9,774 nt of DNA from Syntrophaceae bacterium UBA4810 (GTDB lineage Bacteria > Desulfobacterota > Syntrophia > Syntrophales > Smithellaceae), in NCBI GenBank assembly GCA_002402545.1, contig DHGA01000041.1:1-9774 (forward strand). The letters are read 5' to 3'. Below, one piece after another: positions 1 to 7,778 of the stretch (position 1 is the stretch's first letter; every line of letters begins with the position of its first letter). Under the pieces are notes generated by a model. That model saw only the letters and a program-made list of their open reading frames with translations, searched no databases and was not told where the DNA came from. Both the position numbers and the translations under genes were made by a program.

Positions 1-124
1 TGGTTTTGGCATTCCACTTTAAGAGTTCACTTTGATAAAGGTTGAATAAAGCGAGCTGTTTGCCGTCAAGTTCGATGTCCAGAAGCTTTGCGCCCTGCTG
101 AAGTAAGATCATATCCTTATTCAT
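1..124 (-). CDS. rsmG: 16S rRNA (guanine-N7) methyltransferase RsmG, N-terminal part, cut by the window edge
   Basis: The minus strand from the ATG at 124-122 is open to the window edge and gives 41 residues, beginning MNKDMILLQQGAKLLDIELD and ending in LFNLYQSELLKWNAKT. The helical start followed by 'LYQSELLKWNAKT' (normally continuing N-L-T) is the characteristic N-terminus of RsmG/GidB, the SAM-dependent enzyme that makes m7G527 in 16S rRNA. The SAM-binding core lies outside the window. The start fits the usual RsmG length before this motif; no clear Shine-Dalgarno sequence precedes it. It is transcribed divergently from the CBM9-like gene with 36 bp between the starts, so promoters must be very close or lie within the coding sequences. 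As a core gene it marks chromosomal backbone next to the accessory block. Family assignment rests on a short fragment, but the pattern is distinctive. Confidence 0.82.
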   Translation of the reverse strand, partial: MNKDMILLQQGAKLLDIELDGKQLALFNLYQSELLKWNAKT

Positions 125-160
125 GTTGGGGAAAATAACAAAAAATCAGGATCACCGCAA

Positions 161-850
161 ATGGATAATACAAAGCAACCCAACCACAACATATTGTTTA
201 CTGAAAATATTCCGGAAATGCGGGGGCTATGGGACGGCGCAGTCTGGCAGCGGGCGGAACTTCTGGACGTAAATTGCATCCGTCCGGAGGGCAGCGATCA
301 TCGGCCGCGGACACAATGTAAGCTTTTATATGATGAGCAAAACCTCTATGGAATTTTCCGTGTGGAGGATCGGTATGTGCGATGTGTTCACACGTCATTT
401 CAAAGCGATGTCTGGAAAGACAGCTGTGTGGAATTTTTTGTTCAGCCGAAAGGCGCCGGAGGGCACTTTAATTTTGAGTTTAATTGCGGCGGTGTTCTGT
501 TGGCGTCTTACGTGACGAATCCGACGCGTGTGAACGGACGGCTTCAGGAATTTGTGCCTCTGACGCCGGATGACGACGGGCAGATTCGGCGCTTTGCCAG
601 TCTGCCTTCTGTTGTTGAGCCGGAAATGGTCCAGCCGTTGGTCTGGTGTCTGGAATTTTCTCTTCCGTTTGCTTTGCTGGAAAAATATGCCGGGTTGTTC
701 GGCGCCGTCACAGGGCAAATCTGGCGCGCCAACTTTTATAAATGCGGGAATGAAACCTCCCATCCCCACTGGCTGTCCTGGATGCCGCTTGCCGAGCGAA
801 ACTTCCACGATCCGTCAAGCTTCGGACAACTGGTGTTTAACACTCTTTAA
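161..850 (+). CDS. Carbohydrate-binding family 9-like (CBM9-like) protein
   Basis: This 229-residue protein is essentially a single CBM9-like beta-sandwich domain. Typical blocks are 'W-x-x-A' near residues 24-32, 'LYDEQNLYGIFRVEDRYVR' (56-74), 'WKDSCVEFFVQPK' (85-97), 'FNFEFNCGG' (103-111), 'GQIWRANFYKCG' (185-196), 'SHPHWLSWMPL' (200-210) and 'FHDPSSFGQLVF' (215-226). These match stand-alone CBM9-like proteins that are often annotated only as carbohydrate-binding. Family knowledge suggests binding to sugar ends; no catalytic domain is attached, and no signal peptide is visible, so a secreted role is not supported. AGGA at 148-151 lies 9 bases before the ATG and supports this start. The gene diverges from rsmG, and its stop overlaps the stop of the convergent restriction gene by four bases (847-850). 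Base composition is close to 50% GC, richer than the accessory genes to the right, so it probably belongs to the host backbone. Confidence 0.83.
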   Translation: MDNTKQPNHNILFTENIPEMRGLWDGAVWQRAELLDVNCIRPEGSDHRPRTQCKLLYDEQNLYGIFRVEDRYVRCVHTSFQSDVWKDSCVEFFVQPKGAGGHFNFEFNCGGVLLASYVTNPTRVNGRLQEFVPLTPDDDGQIRRFASLPSVVEPEMVQPLVWCLEFSLPFALLEKYAGLFGAVTGQIWRANFYKCGNETSHPHWLSWMPLAERNFHDPSSFGQLVFNTL

Positions 851-3531
851 TCTTTATACTTTCTGAAATATTTAACCAATCCGCCAAAACTATCCGGCTT
901 GTATTTTTCAAAATCCTCTTCATCAACAAAAACAAAGTTGAAATGGACTTTCTTTTGAGACTGATTGATGTCGGTGCACCATTTTTTCAGGCGTTCCATC
1001 TTTAAGGGCACGTCGATTTCTTCGAGGCCTTTTGTTTCCACGATATAAATATTCTTTTCGTCTGTCTTGACAAAAAAGTCCGGATAGTAATTGGACATGT
1101 TTCCCTTTGAGTCAACGAAATCGAGAACAAAATGTACGGCCAGATAATTCTTGGCAAAAGAAATAACATCCGGCCATTTTTCGAGCGCGGACGCAAATTG
1201 TAATTCCAGGTTGCTGTCGCCGATAATTTTATTGAAGATGCTTTTCTGCGGTACCAAAAAGCCCTGTTCTTTAGCCACGAAAGGTCTTGTTTGCCGAAGT
1301 TTTATGTGATCTCTAATTTCCGCGCTGCCTTTATCCTGCACGGTCAATTTATTAATTTTTGTTTTAAATGTTTCCATAATAGTCTGAGCCGCACCGGGTT
1401 CGGACAAATTACGAAGTGTGTTGAGATCATTAATATTTACAGGATTTTCAAAAAGATGCTCCGCAATAAACTCCCTGACTTTCGGATATAAAACATCATA
1501 ACCACTGACCAACCGCAGTTCTTTCATAATTCCCTGCGTGAAATAACCAATCACGCTCCGGTAGTCATTAACGGCGTTTGATTCCAGATAGGTCACATGG
1601 TTGGTTTCGCCGCTGGTAATGTCCTTGAAAATAATTTCCCGTTTTTCTTCTTCCGTGAATTGTTTGTATTCAATCTTAGACGTATTGAAATTTGCCGGAT
1701 TAAGCTCTTCCAGGTTTTTATAATTCCGATACATTCTCGGCGTCATGACCGGAATTTCCATGTCCAGCTTCTCTATATTTTTCCGGTCATTTTCATGATC
1801 CACTTCGATAACAATAGGCGTTTTGGCGCCTGTGCCCGCCCCCATGGGCTTTCGTTCCAGTTCAACGCCTTCACTTTTAATGGATTCGACAAAATCCATA
1901 AAGGCATCGGTGCCGACCACGCTGACATATTCCGTCGCATCGGCGCCGACGTACATTCTGCGCAATCCCCGACCTAATGTCTGTTCGGGCAGGATATTAC
2001 TTTTGGCGGCATAGGCGCGCAGGCCGACAATCGTGGTCACGTTGCGCACATCCCAGCCTTCTTTAAGCATCAACACCGATATAATGACCTTATAGGGGCT
2101 TTCCCAACTGTCGATGGAGTTGGCGGCTTTTCGCAGAACTTCCAACTCCTCCTTGCTCTTTTTGGAATCCGCCTCGGAGATTTCGCCGTTGTTGTTGGTG
2201 TGAATCGTTAGAATGGCGTCTGAAATTTCGGGATACGTGGTTTTCAGGTATTCTTCCACGTCATCGCAATTCTTGGTGTCGTCGGTCATCACGAACAAAA
2301 CGGCCTTCTTACCCATCTTCTCATGCTCTGTATAGGCCTTGTGCCATTCTTCCATCCCCAGAGCCAGATAGTCGGCATATTTTTCCGTGTATCGGGAACT
2401 TTGGCGTTCTTCGAGCTTGGCGCGGCTTGCTTCATCGGGTAGCACGGGACGCTTGACGACATTTTGAGTAATGGCCTCAACCAGGGGGTAGTCGCAAACC
2501 GTCTGGACGAATATTGCGCCGTTGTTGTGTTTGGGTGTTGCGGTTAGATCAACCTGTAAAGATAGGAAATGATCCTTTTGCTTTAAACGATTGTGAATAT
2601 CCTGGATGGATTTGAACCAGGCCAGACGCGGGTCATGAATATGATGCGCCTCATCGTTAATAACAATCAGCTCGTCGATTTCCCGGACGATGACGCCCAG
2701 ATCCACTTTGGAATCATTGGTCTTCCCCACAGGCCTTTTGCCCAGGAAGTAGTCTTCCAGATTATCGTCCTCAAAGCTGGGTTCAATATCGCTACCGGCA
2801 TAAACGCGATGAATGTTGGTGAGAAAGAAATTACCGGTTTTACGGACAATGGAAACATCATCCTGAATATGCAGGGTCAATTGAAAGTCATCCTGCCAGT
2901 TTTGCCCCTCAAAACCATTGTCCGGCAGGACAGGATCTTTGAAGAATATTTTGAGCCCGTCAAAATCCGTGCGCAGGCGATCCAGCACGATGATATTTGG
3001 CGCAATCACCAGAAAATTTGTGGAAAGCTGGGAGTCCGGCTCGTAGAGTTTGTGAAAGTAGCACCAGGTCATGATTAGGCTTATGACTTTGGTCTTGCCG
3101 CTGCCGGTGGCCATTTTGATGACCAACCGAAGCCAGTCTTCATCAAACATCCCGGTGGATACCGCTCCCGAGGAATCAAAGCGGATCAGGTCATATTTAT
3201 CCTTAACCTTCACGACTTCATAAAGATAGACGATAGTTTCCACCGCTTCGCGCTGGGCAAAGTAGTACTTGAAATCAAGAAGCGAGCCGTCGGTTTGTGG
3301 AATAATATGTTCCGTTTTGAACCACCAGGTAAGCAGGGCGCGGCTGGTATCCGTCGCGCCTTCATAGTGTGCATCCCGCCAGTCTTTCACATCCTGCCGG
3401 ATTTTGTGCACCAGCGGCGGCAATAACTTCTCATAACTGGATTCTCTTAATGCTTCATCCGCCGGAAACCAGCGATACTCGGGCGGAAGGACCTCGTGCG
3501 GCGACTTGGGAAAGTTCGGATGAATGGCCAT
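847..3531 (-). CDS. res: Type III restriction enzyme, Res subunit (SF2 helicase-nuclease)
   Basis: The 894-residue protein has the full Res layout. The superfamily 2 motor shows Walker A ATGSGKT (141-147), the DEAH box in 'VINDEAHH' (290-297), motif III TATP (330-333), 'LKEGWDVRNV' (489-498) and arginine-finger motif VI 'EQTLGRGLRR' (516-525). The C-terminal PD-(D/E)xK nuclease shows a candidate E776, PD at 817-818 and ETK at 832-834 ('YYPDFFV...IYIVETKG'). In this family Res joins Mod, binds asymmetric unmethylated sites, uses ATP to move along DNA and cuts when two head-to-head sites communicate. Length is normal and no motif is missing, so the enzyme looks active. It is the last gene of the minus-strand block, 117 bp after the AlbA_2 ATPase gene; the usual mod-res adjacency is interrupted by that gene. 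The start has only a weak, distant AGGA upstream. Its stop overlaps the convergent CBM9-like gene, leaving no room for a terminator between them. Confidence 0.93.
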   Translation of the reverse strand: MAIHPNFPKSPHEVLPPEYRWFPADEALRESSYEKLLPPLVHKIRQDVKDWRDAHYEGATDTSRALLTWWFKTEHIIPQTDGSLLDFKYYFAQREAVETIVYLYEVVKVKDKYDLIRFDSSGAVSTGMFDEDWLRLVIKMATGSGKTKVISLIMTWCYFHKLYEPDSQLSTNFLVIAPNIIVLDRLRTDFDGLKIFFKDPVLPDNGFEGQNWQDDFQLTLHIQDDVSIVRKTGNFFLTNIHRVYAGSDIEPSFEDDNLEDYFLGKRPVGKTNDSKVDLGVIVREIDELIVINDEAHHIHDPRLAWFKSIQDIHNRLKQKDHFLSLQVDLTATPKHNNGAIFVQTVCDYPLVEAITQNVVKRPVLPDEASRAKLEERQSSRYTEKYADYLALGMEEWHKAYTEHEKMGKKAVLFVMTDDTKNCDDVEEYLKTTYPEISDAILTIHTNNNGEISEADSKKSKEELEVLRKAANSIDSWESPYKVIISVLMLKEGWDVRNVTTIVGLRAYAAKSNILPEQTLGRGLRRMYVGADATEYVSVVGTDAFMDFVESIKSEGVELERKPMGAGTGAKTPIVIEVDHENDRKNIEKLDMEIPVMTPRMYRNYKNLEELNPANFNTSKIEYKQFTEEEKREIIFKDITSGETNHVTYLESNAVNDYRSVIGYFTQGIMKELRLVSGYDVLYPKVREFIAEHLFENPVNINDLNTLRNLSEPGAAQTIMETFKTKINKLTVQDKGSAEIRDHIKLRQTRPFVAKEQGFLVPQKSIFNKIIGDSNLELQFASALEKWPDVISFAKNYLAVHFVLDFVDSKGNMSNYYPDFFVKTDEKNIYIVETKGLEEIDVPLKMERLKKWCTDINQSQKKVHFNFVFVDEEDFEKYKPDSFGGLVKYFRKYKD

Positions 3532-3560
3532 ATAATCTAAAATCCTGTTTTATAATCTAA
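3531..3560 (-). repeat. 10-bp direct repeat in the AT-rich leader of res
   Basis: TATAATCTAA (plus strand) occurs at 3531-3540 and 3551-3560, exactly 20 bp apart. Read with res, this is TTAGATTATA, and the proximal copy runs into the ATG. The whole gap 3532-3648 is extremely AT-rich, with a run of alternating A/T at about 3612-3635 and the 8-bp palindrome ATGATCAT near 3599-3606. It could hold a res promoter or a protein-binding site, but no convincing -35/-10 pair was found. Confidence 0.45.
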
Positions 3561-3648
3561 TTGAAGTTTTCATAATTAATGGAATTTATTCATATTATTA
3601 TGATCATCACCTAAAAATATATATAAAATATATCTAATAAGACGCCTA

Positions 3649-5277
3649 TTATTTTGTTAAAAACCATTGGCCCGACTTACGGGCACCTTTAAAAAATATT
3701 CGCCCCGTCTTTCTTAACTCTTGAAGTATATTAGAAATGTCCTGGGGGCTGCATTCGGAAAAGCCTGTAATGAAATCATTCCTGTGTGCCGGTTTGCCCT
3801 CCGAAATGTGGTTTACAATCAATTCCTTAATTTGATTACGATTTAATCCTTTAAGTCTTGTATGCTTGCCACTTTGCCCGATGGTCTCGTAATACCGGCT
3901 TGACAGGATATACTTTGTGCCCCGTCCTTTACCAATCGGTTCAATAATACCAAGATTAATAAATTTGTCTCTAAATTCCGGTTTCTCTATCTTTTGGAAT
4001 TCTCTTATCTTCTCAAGCTCATAAATCTCTTCAAATGACAAAAGTACCTGGCGTTCATTGATGATCCGTTCAAGGTATAAAATAAAATCCTTGTCTTTTA
4101 TTTGTGCAGGGATGGATAAGCGAACCGTGTCTTTTGTGCTTTTGGTCAAATCAGGCAGGCCTTTCCCATCTCTGATAGCCTGTTCAAAGATGTCATCAAG
4201 TCCCTGCCCGGATCTTTCTGCAAATCCGATTTTTTCAAATGCTTCTGCAATATTCCGATTACGCCATGCGCGTTCATAAAGGATATTTTCCAGTGTAATC
4301 CCTGGTGGAAGGCCACCGGGGCTTTCAATGGTAAATGCTTCAGGAGAGGCCTTGATAAATATGGACCTGCTTTTAAAAGTATAATCGCGATGCATAACCG
4401 CATTATGGACGGCTTCGCGAATTGATTTTTCATCAAATGCCCAAATCTCACGCTGGAAAAAACCTTCTTGAAAAGGCATGCGAATATTCCGATGATTAAT
4501 AGTTTTCCATATTTCATCATCAACTTCAACAAAAGGATCGCGCCAGTTTTTTCTGAAATCGTGATGTATCTGCTTCGGATTGTTACGCCATTCAAAGATT
4601 ATTTCAGCATCGGAGAGATGTTTATTGATCGCTTCGGGTTTTCCAACGAGCAATAAACCTGCATATGTGATTCCATTTTCTGTTCGCAAGCCCAGATTTC
4701 TTAAAGTTTTTTCTGCATCAAAATCAAGGTAATCGGCTCTTTGCGATTTCTTAGCCCATTTATCATTTAAGCGTTGGATTGCTGATGGGCTTAAATCGTC
4801 CAGCGACAAGCCCGGTACCATTTCTGCCGTAAAATCCGGTTGTGTTTCATTCAGCATCCGTTTGAGCGTTCCCGTATCCATTTCAACCAGAGACTCACCG
4901 GCACGCATGGGGTAAGTGTGTCGTCCAGATGATTTAATAACGTTTCCGGTTGGTCGTGAAGGTACATGAAAAATAAGTACGCGTCCCTGAGGGTGATAAA
5001 ACTCTTCAACATCAACACGAATCCCCAGCTTATCCAAAAGTTCATTTGATAAACGATTATACTTACCGGCAAAAGCCTTTGTCCCGACAACAATACGCTC
5101 GTCCGTGACACCGAGGATTAGTTTGCCGCCTCCTTCATTTGCCAGGGCAGCGCAGTAATCCGGCAGGTCTTTGTCCTTGTCAAATTGAATTGCAGCTTTT
5201 TTAAATTCCAGATGCGCGTCTTCATGATGTGTCAGCCATTTATTAAATTCTTCCAAGGATGTACTTTTAATCAACAT
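3649..5277 (-). CDS. AlbA_2 (Schlafen-like) ATP-binding protein with GHKL-type ATPase domain and C-terminal winged helices
   Basis: The 542 residues carry an N-terminal AlbA_2/Schlafen-type domain (about 10-140): 'LEFKKA' (23-28), then 'AALANEGGGKLILGVTDE' (43-60). A GHKL-like ATPase module of the HATPase_c_4 kind follows, with 'REAVHNAVMHRDY' (287-299, N-box-like), 'ESPGGLPPGI' (318-327) and 'AERSGQGLDDI' (353-363). After about residue 400 there appear to be two winged-helix regions (about 400-460 and 475-540). Such proteins are often annotated as putative transcriptional regulators or 'RecG-like' proteins, though no helicase motor is present. Schlafen-type domains bind nucleic acid and are common in defence loci. 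Here the gene lies between mod and res on the same strand, 201 bp after mod and 117 bp before res. AGGA four bases upstream supports the start. Inference: it may regulate the restriction genes through the palindromes just upstream, or be an additional immune factor. The family call is firm; the role is not. Confidence 0.86.
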   Translation of the reverse strand: MLIKSTSLEEFNKWLTHHEDAHLEFKKAAIQFDKDKDLPDYCAALANEGGGKLILGVTDERIVVGTKAFAGKYNRLSNELLDKLGIRVDVEEFYHPQGRVLIFHVPSRPTGNVIKSSGRHTYPMRAGESLVEMDTGTLKRMLNETQPDFTAEMVPGLSLDDLSPSAIQRLNDKWAKKSQRADYLDFDAEKTLRNLGLRTENGITYAGLLLVGKPEAINKHLSDAEIIFEWRNNPKQIHHDFRKNWRDPFVEVDDEIWKTINHRNIRMPFQEGFFQREIWAFDEKSIREAVHNAVMHRDYTFKSRSIFIKASPEAFTIESPGGLPPGITLENILYERAWRNRNIAEAFEKIGFAERSGQGLDDIFEQAIRDGKGLPDLTKSTKDTVRLSIPAQIKDKDFILYLERIINERQVLLSFEEIYELEKIREFQKIEKPEFRDKFINLGIIEPIGKGRGTKYILSSRYYETIGQSGKHTRLKGLNRNQIKELIVNHISEGKPAHRNDFITGFSECSPQDISNILQELRKTGRIFFKGARKSGQWFLTK

Positions 5278-5301
5278 ATAATCCTACGTTCTTGGTCATG
5301 C

Positions 5302-5327
5302 TAAACCCGTCGAATTCGACGGGTTTA
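5302..5327. repeat. Perfect 26-bp palindrome upstream of the AlbA_2 gene (candidate operator)
   Basis: TAAACCCGTCGAA is followed directly by its own reverse complement, with no loop and no mismatch. It lies 24 bp upstream of the AlbA_2 start. Read toward that gene, TAATAAT and TATAAA sequences that could serve as a -10 lie immediately before it (about 5326-5335), so it would fall at the transcription start. Neither side has a T-tract, which argues against an intrinsic terminator. A homodimeric winged-helix regulator, possibly the AlbA_2 protein itself, is a plausible ligand (inference). Confidence 0.75.
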
Positions 5328-5436
5328 TAAATTATTAGAATTCCGACGCGTGATTCAGAATTAACACCATTAGTTTTCAATATGCCGCCAAATGCAAATA
5401 AGACATTCGAAACCGCTTAATATAAAAGCACTTTAT

Positions 5437-5466
5437 TTTTATTTGCACGGACCTGTGCAAATAAAA
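5437..5466. repeat. 12-bp perfect inverted repeat just downstream of mod
   Basis: TTTTATTTGCAC (5437-5448) and GTGCAAATAAAA (5455-5466) are exact reverse complements separated by the six bases GGACCT. The repeat lies 12 bp past the mod stop. It can form a hairpin in mod mRNA, but the stem is AT-rich and is not followed by a run of T in the mod direction, so it is at best a weak terminator. The core TGCAAATAA recurs once more at 5393-5401 in direct orientation, making three copies within about 75 bp; this favours a protein-binding site. The rest of 5278-5478 holds no gene. Confidence 0.65.
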
Positions 5467-5478
5467 CGGTGAATCGGC

Positions 5479-7761
5479 TTATACGGCCACATCAATAATC
5501 TTCATTGTATCGTTGCCGAAAATATCCACCACCTTGACGGCGATTTTGTAGCGACCGGGGCTGCATTCATGGTAGGGCGTCTGCAGCTCTAGAGAGCGGT
5601 CTTTTTTGGTGCGGAAAGATTGCCATTCGTTTTCAAAAATGAAATCGCCTGTCCATTTTTCTTCCATCTCGCCGCTGGCTTCATCTTTAACCCGGACAAT
5701 TTCCCGCTTGCTTTCAAAGTCGAAATCCACGCTCCAGTAATCAATCCAATCCGTCCATTTCTTGGTGAGTACCTCGCGTGTAACAATGCCGTTTTTATCC
5801 TTGGAGACTTTGATGATTTTGCCCTGCTCGACGACGATCTTGTTTTTGCCATCTTTTAAGGTTTGCGCCGCGTTATCGACGCTGTCCTGAGAATAGTAAA
5901 CGGAAAAATCCGTCAGCTCGACGGCCAGTGCCGGAAGCATTCCTTTTTTACGAGTACGAACAAGCGGTTTGACTTCGATGTAGGAAACATCGTGGAAAAC
6001 GACCTGATTTTTTTCCACGGCGCGTTTATCAAAAACTTCGCGGGGAATGTATTTGAGGGCCAGGTCAATGCCTTTGGCTTTTGCCTCTTCCTGAATGTTG
6101 GGAAAAAGACCCATTTCGAATTCAAAGGCCAGAATGTCCACGCGGGAAATGCGTTTTTCGCGGCACTCCAGAAGGATTTCTTCCACAAACAGGCGCGTCA
6201 CCGGCAGATTGATGGGGCCGACGGATACCAACCGACCGGCTTTCTTGCCGTGGAAGCATCGGAAATTGTCCGCACCCTCCGCCTTGTAGGCTTTGAGGAT
6301 CAGGGCAATGAAGTCTTTTTCTTTTTGTTCAAGTTGCTTCTGGCGTTCTTCCTCACGCAGATTCATGTTGACGCCAATGTAATGCGCGCGTTCGTATTTG
6401 CCGAGGTTGAGGATTTCAAAAGCCCGAAAGTCTTTGCCATCTTCCTTGAGCTGGCGTTGAACGCCGATCAAACGCTTGCGTGTGGTATGAATGGCAAACT
6501 TGCCCAGGTCGGAACCAATCCACTTGCGGCCAAGCTTTTCGGCGACAGCCATCGTTGTGCCGGAACCGCAGAAAAAATCAGCCACGATGTCGTTTTCATT
6601 GGAAGATGCTTTAATGATGCGTTCGAGGAGAGCTTCTGGTTTTTGGGTCGGGTAATCTACCCTTTCATGCGCTTGCGAATTGACATCAGGAATATCATTC
6701 CAAATAGTCTGAAGTGGTATACCATTTTTGGTATCTAGAAAGTCCTTAAACTGAGGCATACCTTCGCCATTTTTCCCAAAAACAATAATGCCATTGTCCA
6801 TTGCCTTGTCGATATTATCCTGCGTCCATCTAAAATGTAATCCTGAAGGTGGTGCTATTATGCGTTTGCCAAAGTGCATTGGCTCGCCTTGTCCTTTGCC
6901 ATACATTGATTGAAGTCTATACCTGCGACCATTTTCTTCATATGTGTATTTCGAATCTAAGTATTCTTCCCTGAAATCATGATATTGAGCGTTATAGATG
7001 TAATCCAACGATTTAGAATACCAGAATATTGAATCATGAATAACAGACATTTTCTTTGTAGATGTTTTGTTGTTCGCTCTACGCCATACAATTTCATTTG
7101 TTAGCCGTGACTGGTCAAATATTTCATCGAGGATACACCTTAGATAGCTATTCACCCGCCAGTCACAATGCACATAAATACTCCCGTCCTCTGTCAGCAA
7201 GTCGCGCATCAAACTCAGTCGTTCGTAAATCATGGCAATGAAGCTGTCCGCTCCCTTGCCCCAGGTGTCACGGTAGGCCAGCTCTTCCAGCACATTTGGT
7301 TTCTTGGTAAACGTCTCGGTTGGTGAGCCTGTCGAACCACCGATTTCAATATCCATCGAAAAGTCAGCGCCCACATCAAACGGCGGATCGATGTAAATGA
7401 GCTTGATGCCTCCTTGCTTTTCAATTTCATCCCGGATCGGCCCATTTTTCAAGCTCGACAGGATCAGTTTATTGTCGCCCCAGATCAGTTTATTCGTCCA
7501 GCCGGATTTCTGCCGCCCCCGGAAGTCGAACAGATCGCCTTGCACACCTGTATCCGCCGGCCGTTCCGCCCGCGGTTCGTCAATCTGCTCGATCACCTGA
7601 AACGGCAAAACAATATTAGTCACTTCATTGGTTTTCCCGTTCCAGATAAGCTCCACTTCCCGCTTATCGTCAAAAAGCAAAAACCGGTATTTATCCGGCA
7701 AAGGCTTCTCCGCCTCAATCAACTTCAAAATCTCGCGCTTTTCATTATCCGTCAGTTTCAT
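5479..7761 (-). CDS. mod: Type III restriction-modification DNA adenine methyltransferase, Mod subunit
   Basis: The 760-residue protein has the beta-class amino-methyltransferase motif order: catalytic motif IV DPPF at 125-128 ('LIYIDPPFD') comes before the SAM-binding motif I 'DFFCGSGTT' (395-403), followed by 'WIGSDLG' (414-420). The order and the Res partner indicate N6-adenine methylation. 'PTQKPEALLERII' (371-383) is another family block. The variable part at about 220-370 is the expected target recognition domain; its DNA (about 6661-7140) is near 38% GC against about 51% in the next 480 bases, suggesting domain exchange. The long C-terminal region (430-760) should serve Res assembly and DNA contacts, as in other Type III Mods. 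All catalytic motifs are intact, and no simple repeat that might cause phase variation is visible. It follows the four-helix membrane protein gene after 17 bp with only a weak GGTG ribosome site, so it is probably co-transcribed. It both protects host DNA and gives Res its specificity. Confidence 0.94.
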   Translation of the reverse strand: MKLTDNEKREILKLIEAEKPLPDKYRFLLFDDKREVELIWNGKTNEVTNIVLPFQVIEQIDEPRAERPADTGVQGDLFDFRGRQKSGWTNKLIWGDNKLILSSLKNGPIRDEIEKQGGIKLIYIDPPFDVGADFSMDIEIGGSTGSPTETFTKKPNVLEELAYRDTWGKGADSFIAMIYERLSLMRDLLTEDGSIYVHCDWRVNSYLRCILDEIFDQSRLTNEIVWRRANNKTSTKKMSVIHDSIFWYSKSLDYIYNAQYHDFREEYLDSKYTYEENGRRYRLQSMYGKGQGEPMHFGKRIIAPPSGLHFRWTQDNIDKAMDNGIIVFGKNGEGMPQFKDFLDTKNGIPLQTIWNDIPDVNSQAHERVDYPTQKPEALLERIIKASSNENDIVADFFCGSGTTMAVAEKLGRKWIGSDLGKFAIHTTRKRLIGVQRQLKEDGKDFRAFEILNLGKYERAHYIGVNMNLREEERQKQLEQKEKDFIALILKAYKAEGADNFRCFHGKKAGRLVSVGPINLPVTRLFVEEILLECREKRISRVDILAFEFEMGLFPNIQEEAKAKGIDLALKYIPREVFDKRAVEKNQVVFHDVSYIEVKPLVRTRKKGMLPALAVELTDFSVYYSQDSVDNAAQTLKDGKNKIVVEQGKIIKVSKDKNGIVTREVLTKKWTDWIDYWSVDFDFESKREIVRVKDEASGEMEEKWTGDFIFENEWQSFRTKKDRSLELQTPYHECSPGRYKIAVKVVDIFGNDTMKIIDVAV

Positions 7762-7778
7762 GTCACACCGAAATAACG

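Noticed and set aside
2593..3078. Plus-strand open frame of 161 codons opposite res
   Set aside because: It is antisense to the helicase motor of Res, and no ribosome site or domain supports it.
4146..4595. Minus-strand 149-codon frame within the AlbA_2 gene
   Set aside because: It is an alternative frame of a clearly coding gene with strong family motifs in the other frame.
5302..5327. Intrinsic terminator after mod
   Set aside because: The palindrome is stable, but neither direction is followed by a T-run, and it lies over 150 bp beyond the mod stop and close to the next start, which fits an operator better.
5863..6738. Long plus-strand open frame of 291 codons opposite mod
   Set aside because: It lies entirely antisense to well-conserved Mod sequence including catalytic motif regions, is rich in F and in low-information residues, and matches no known domain. 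It is a shadow of the mod reading frame.
5479..7761. Phase-variable mod
   Set aside because: Many Type III mod genes switch by simple repeats, but no tandem tetra- or pentanucleotide repeat or long homopolymer was found in the coding region or just upstream.
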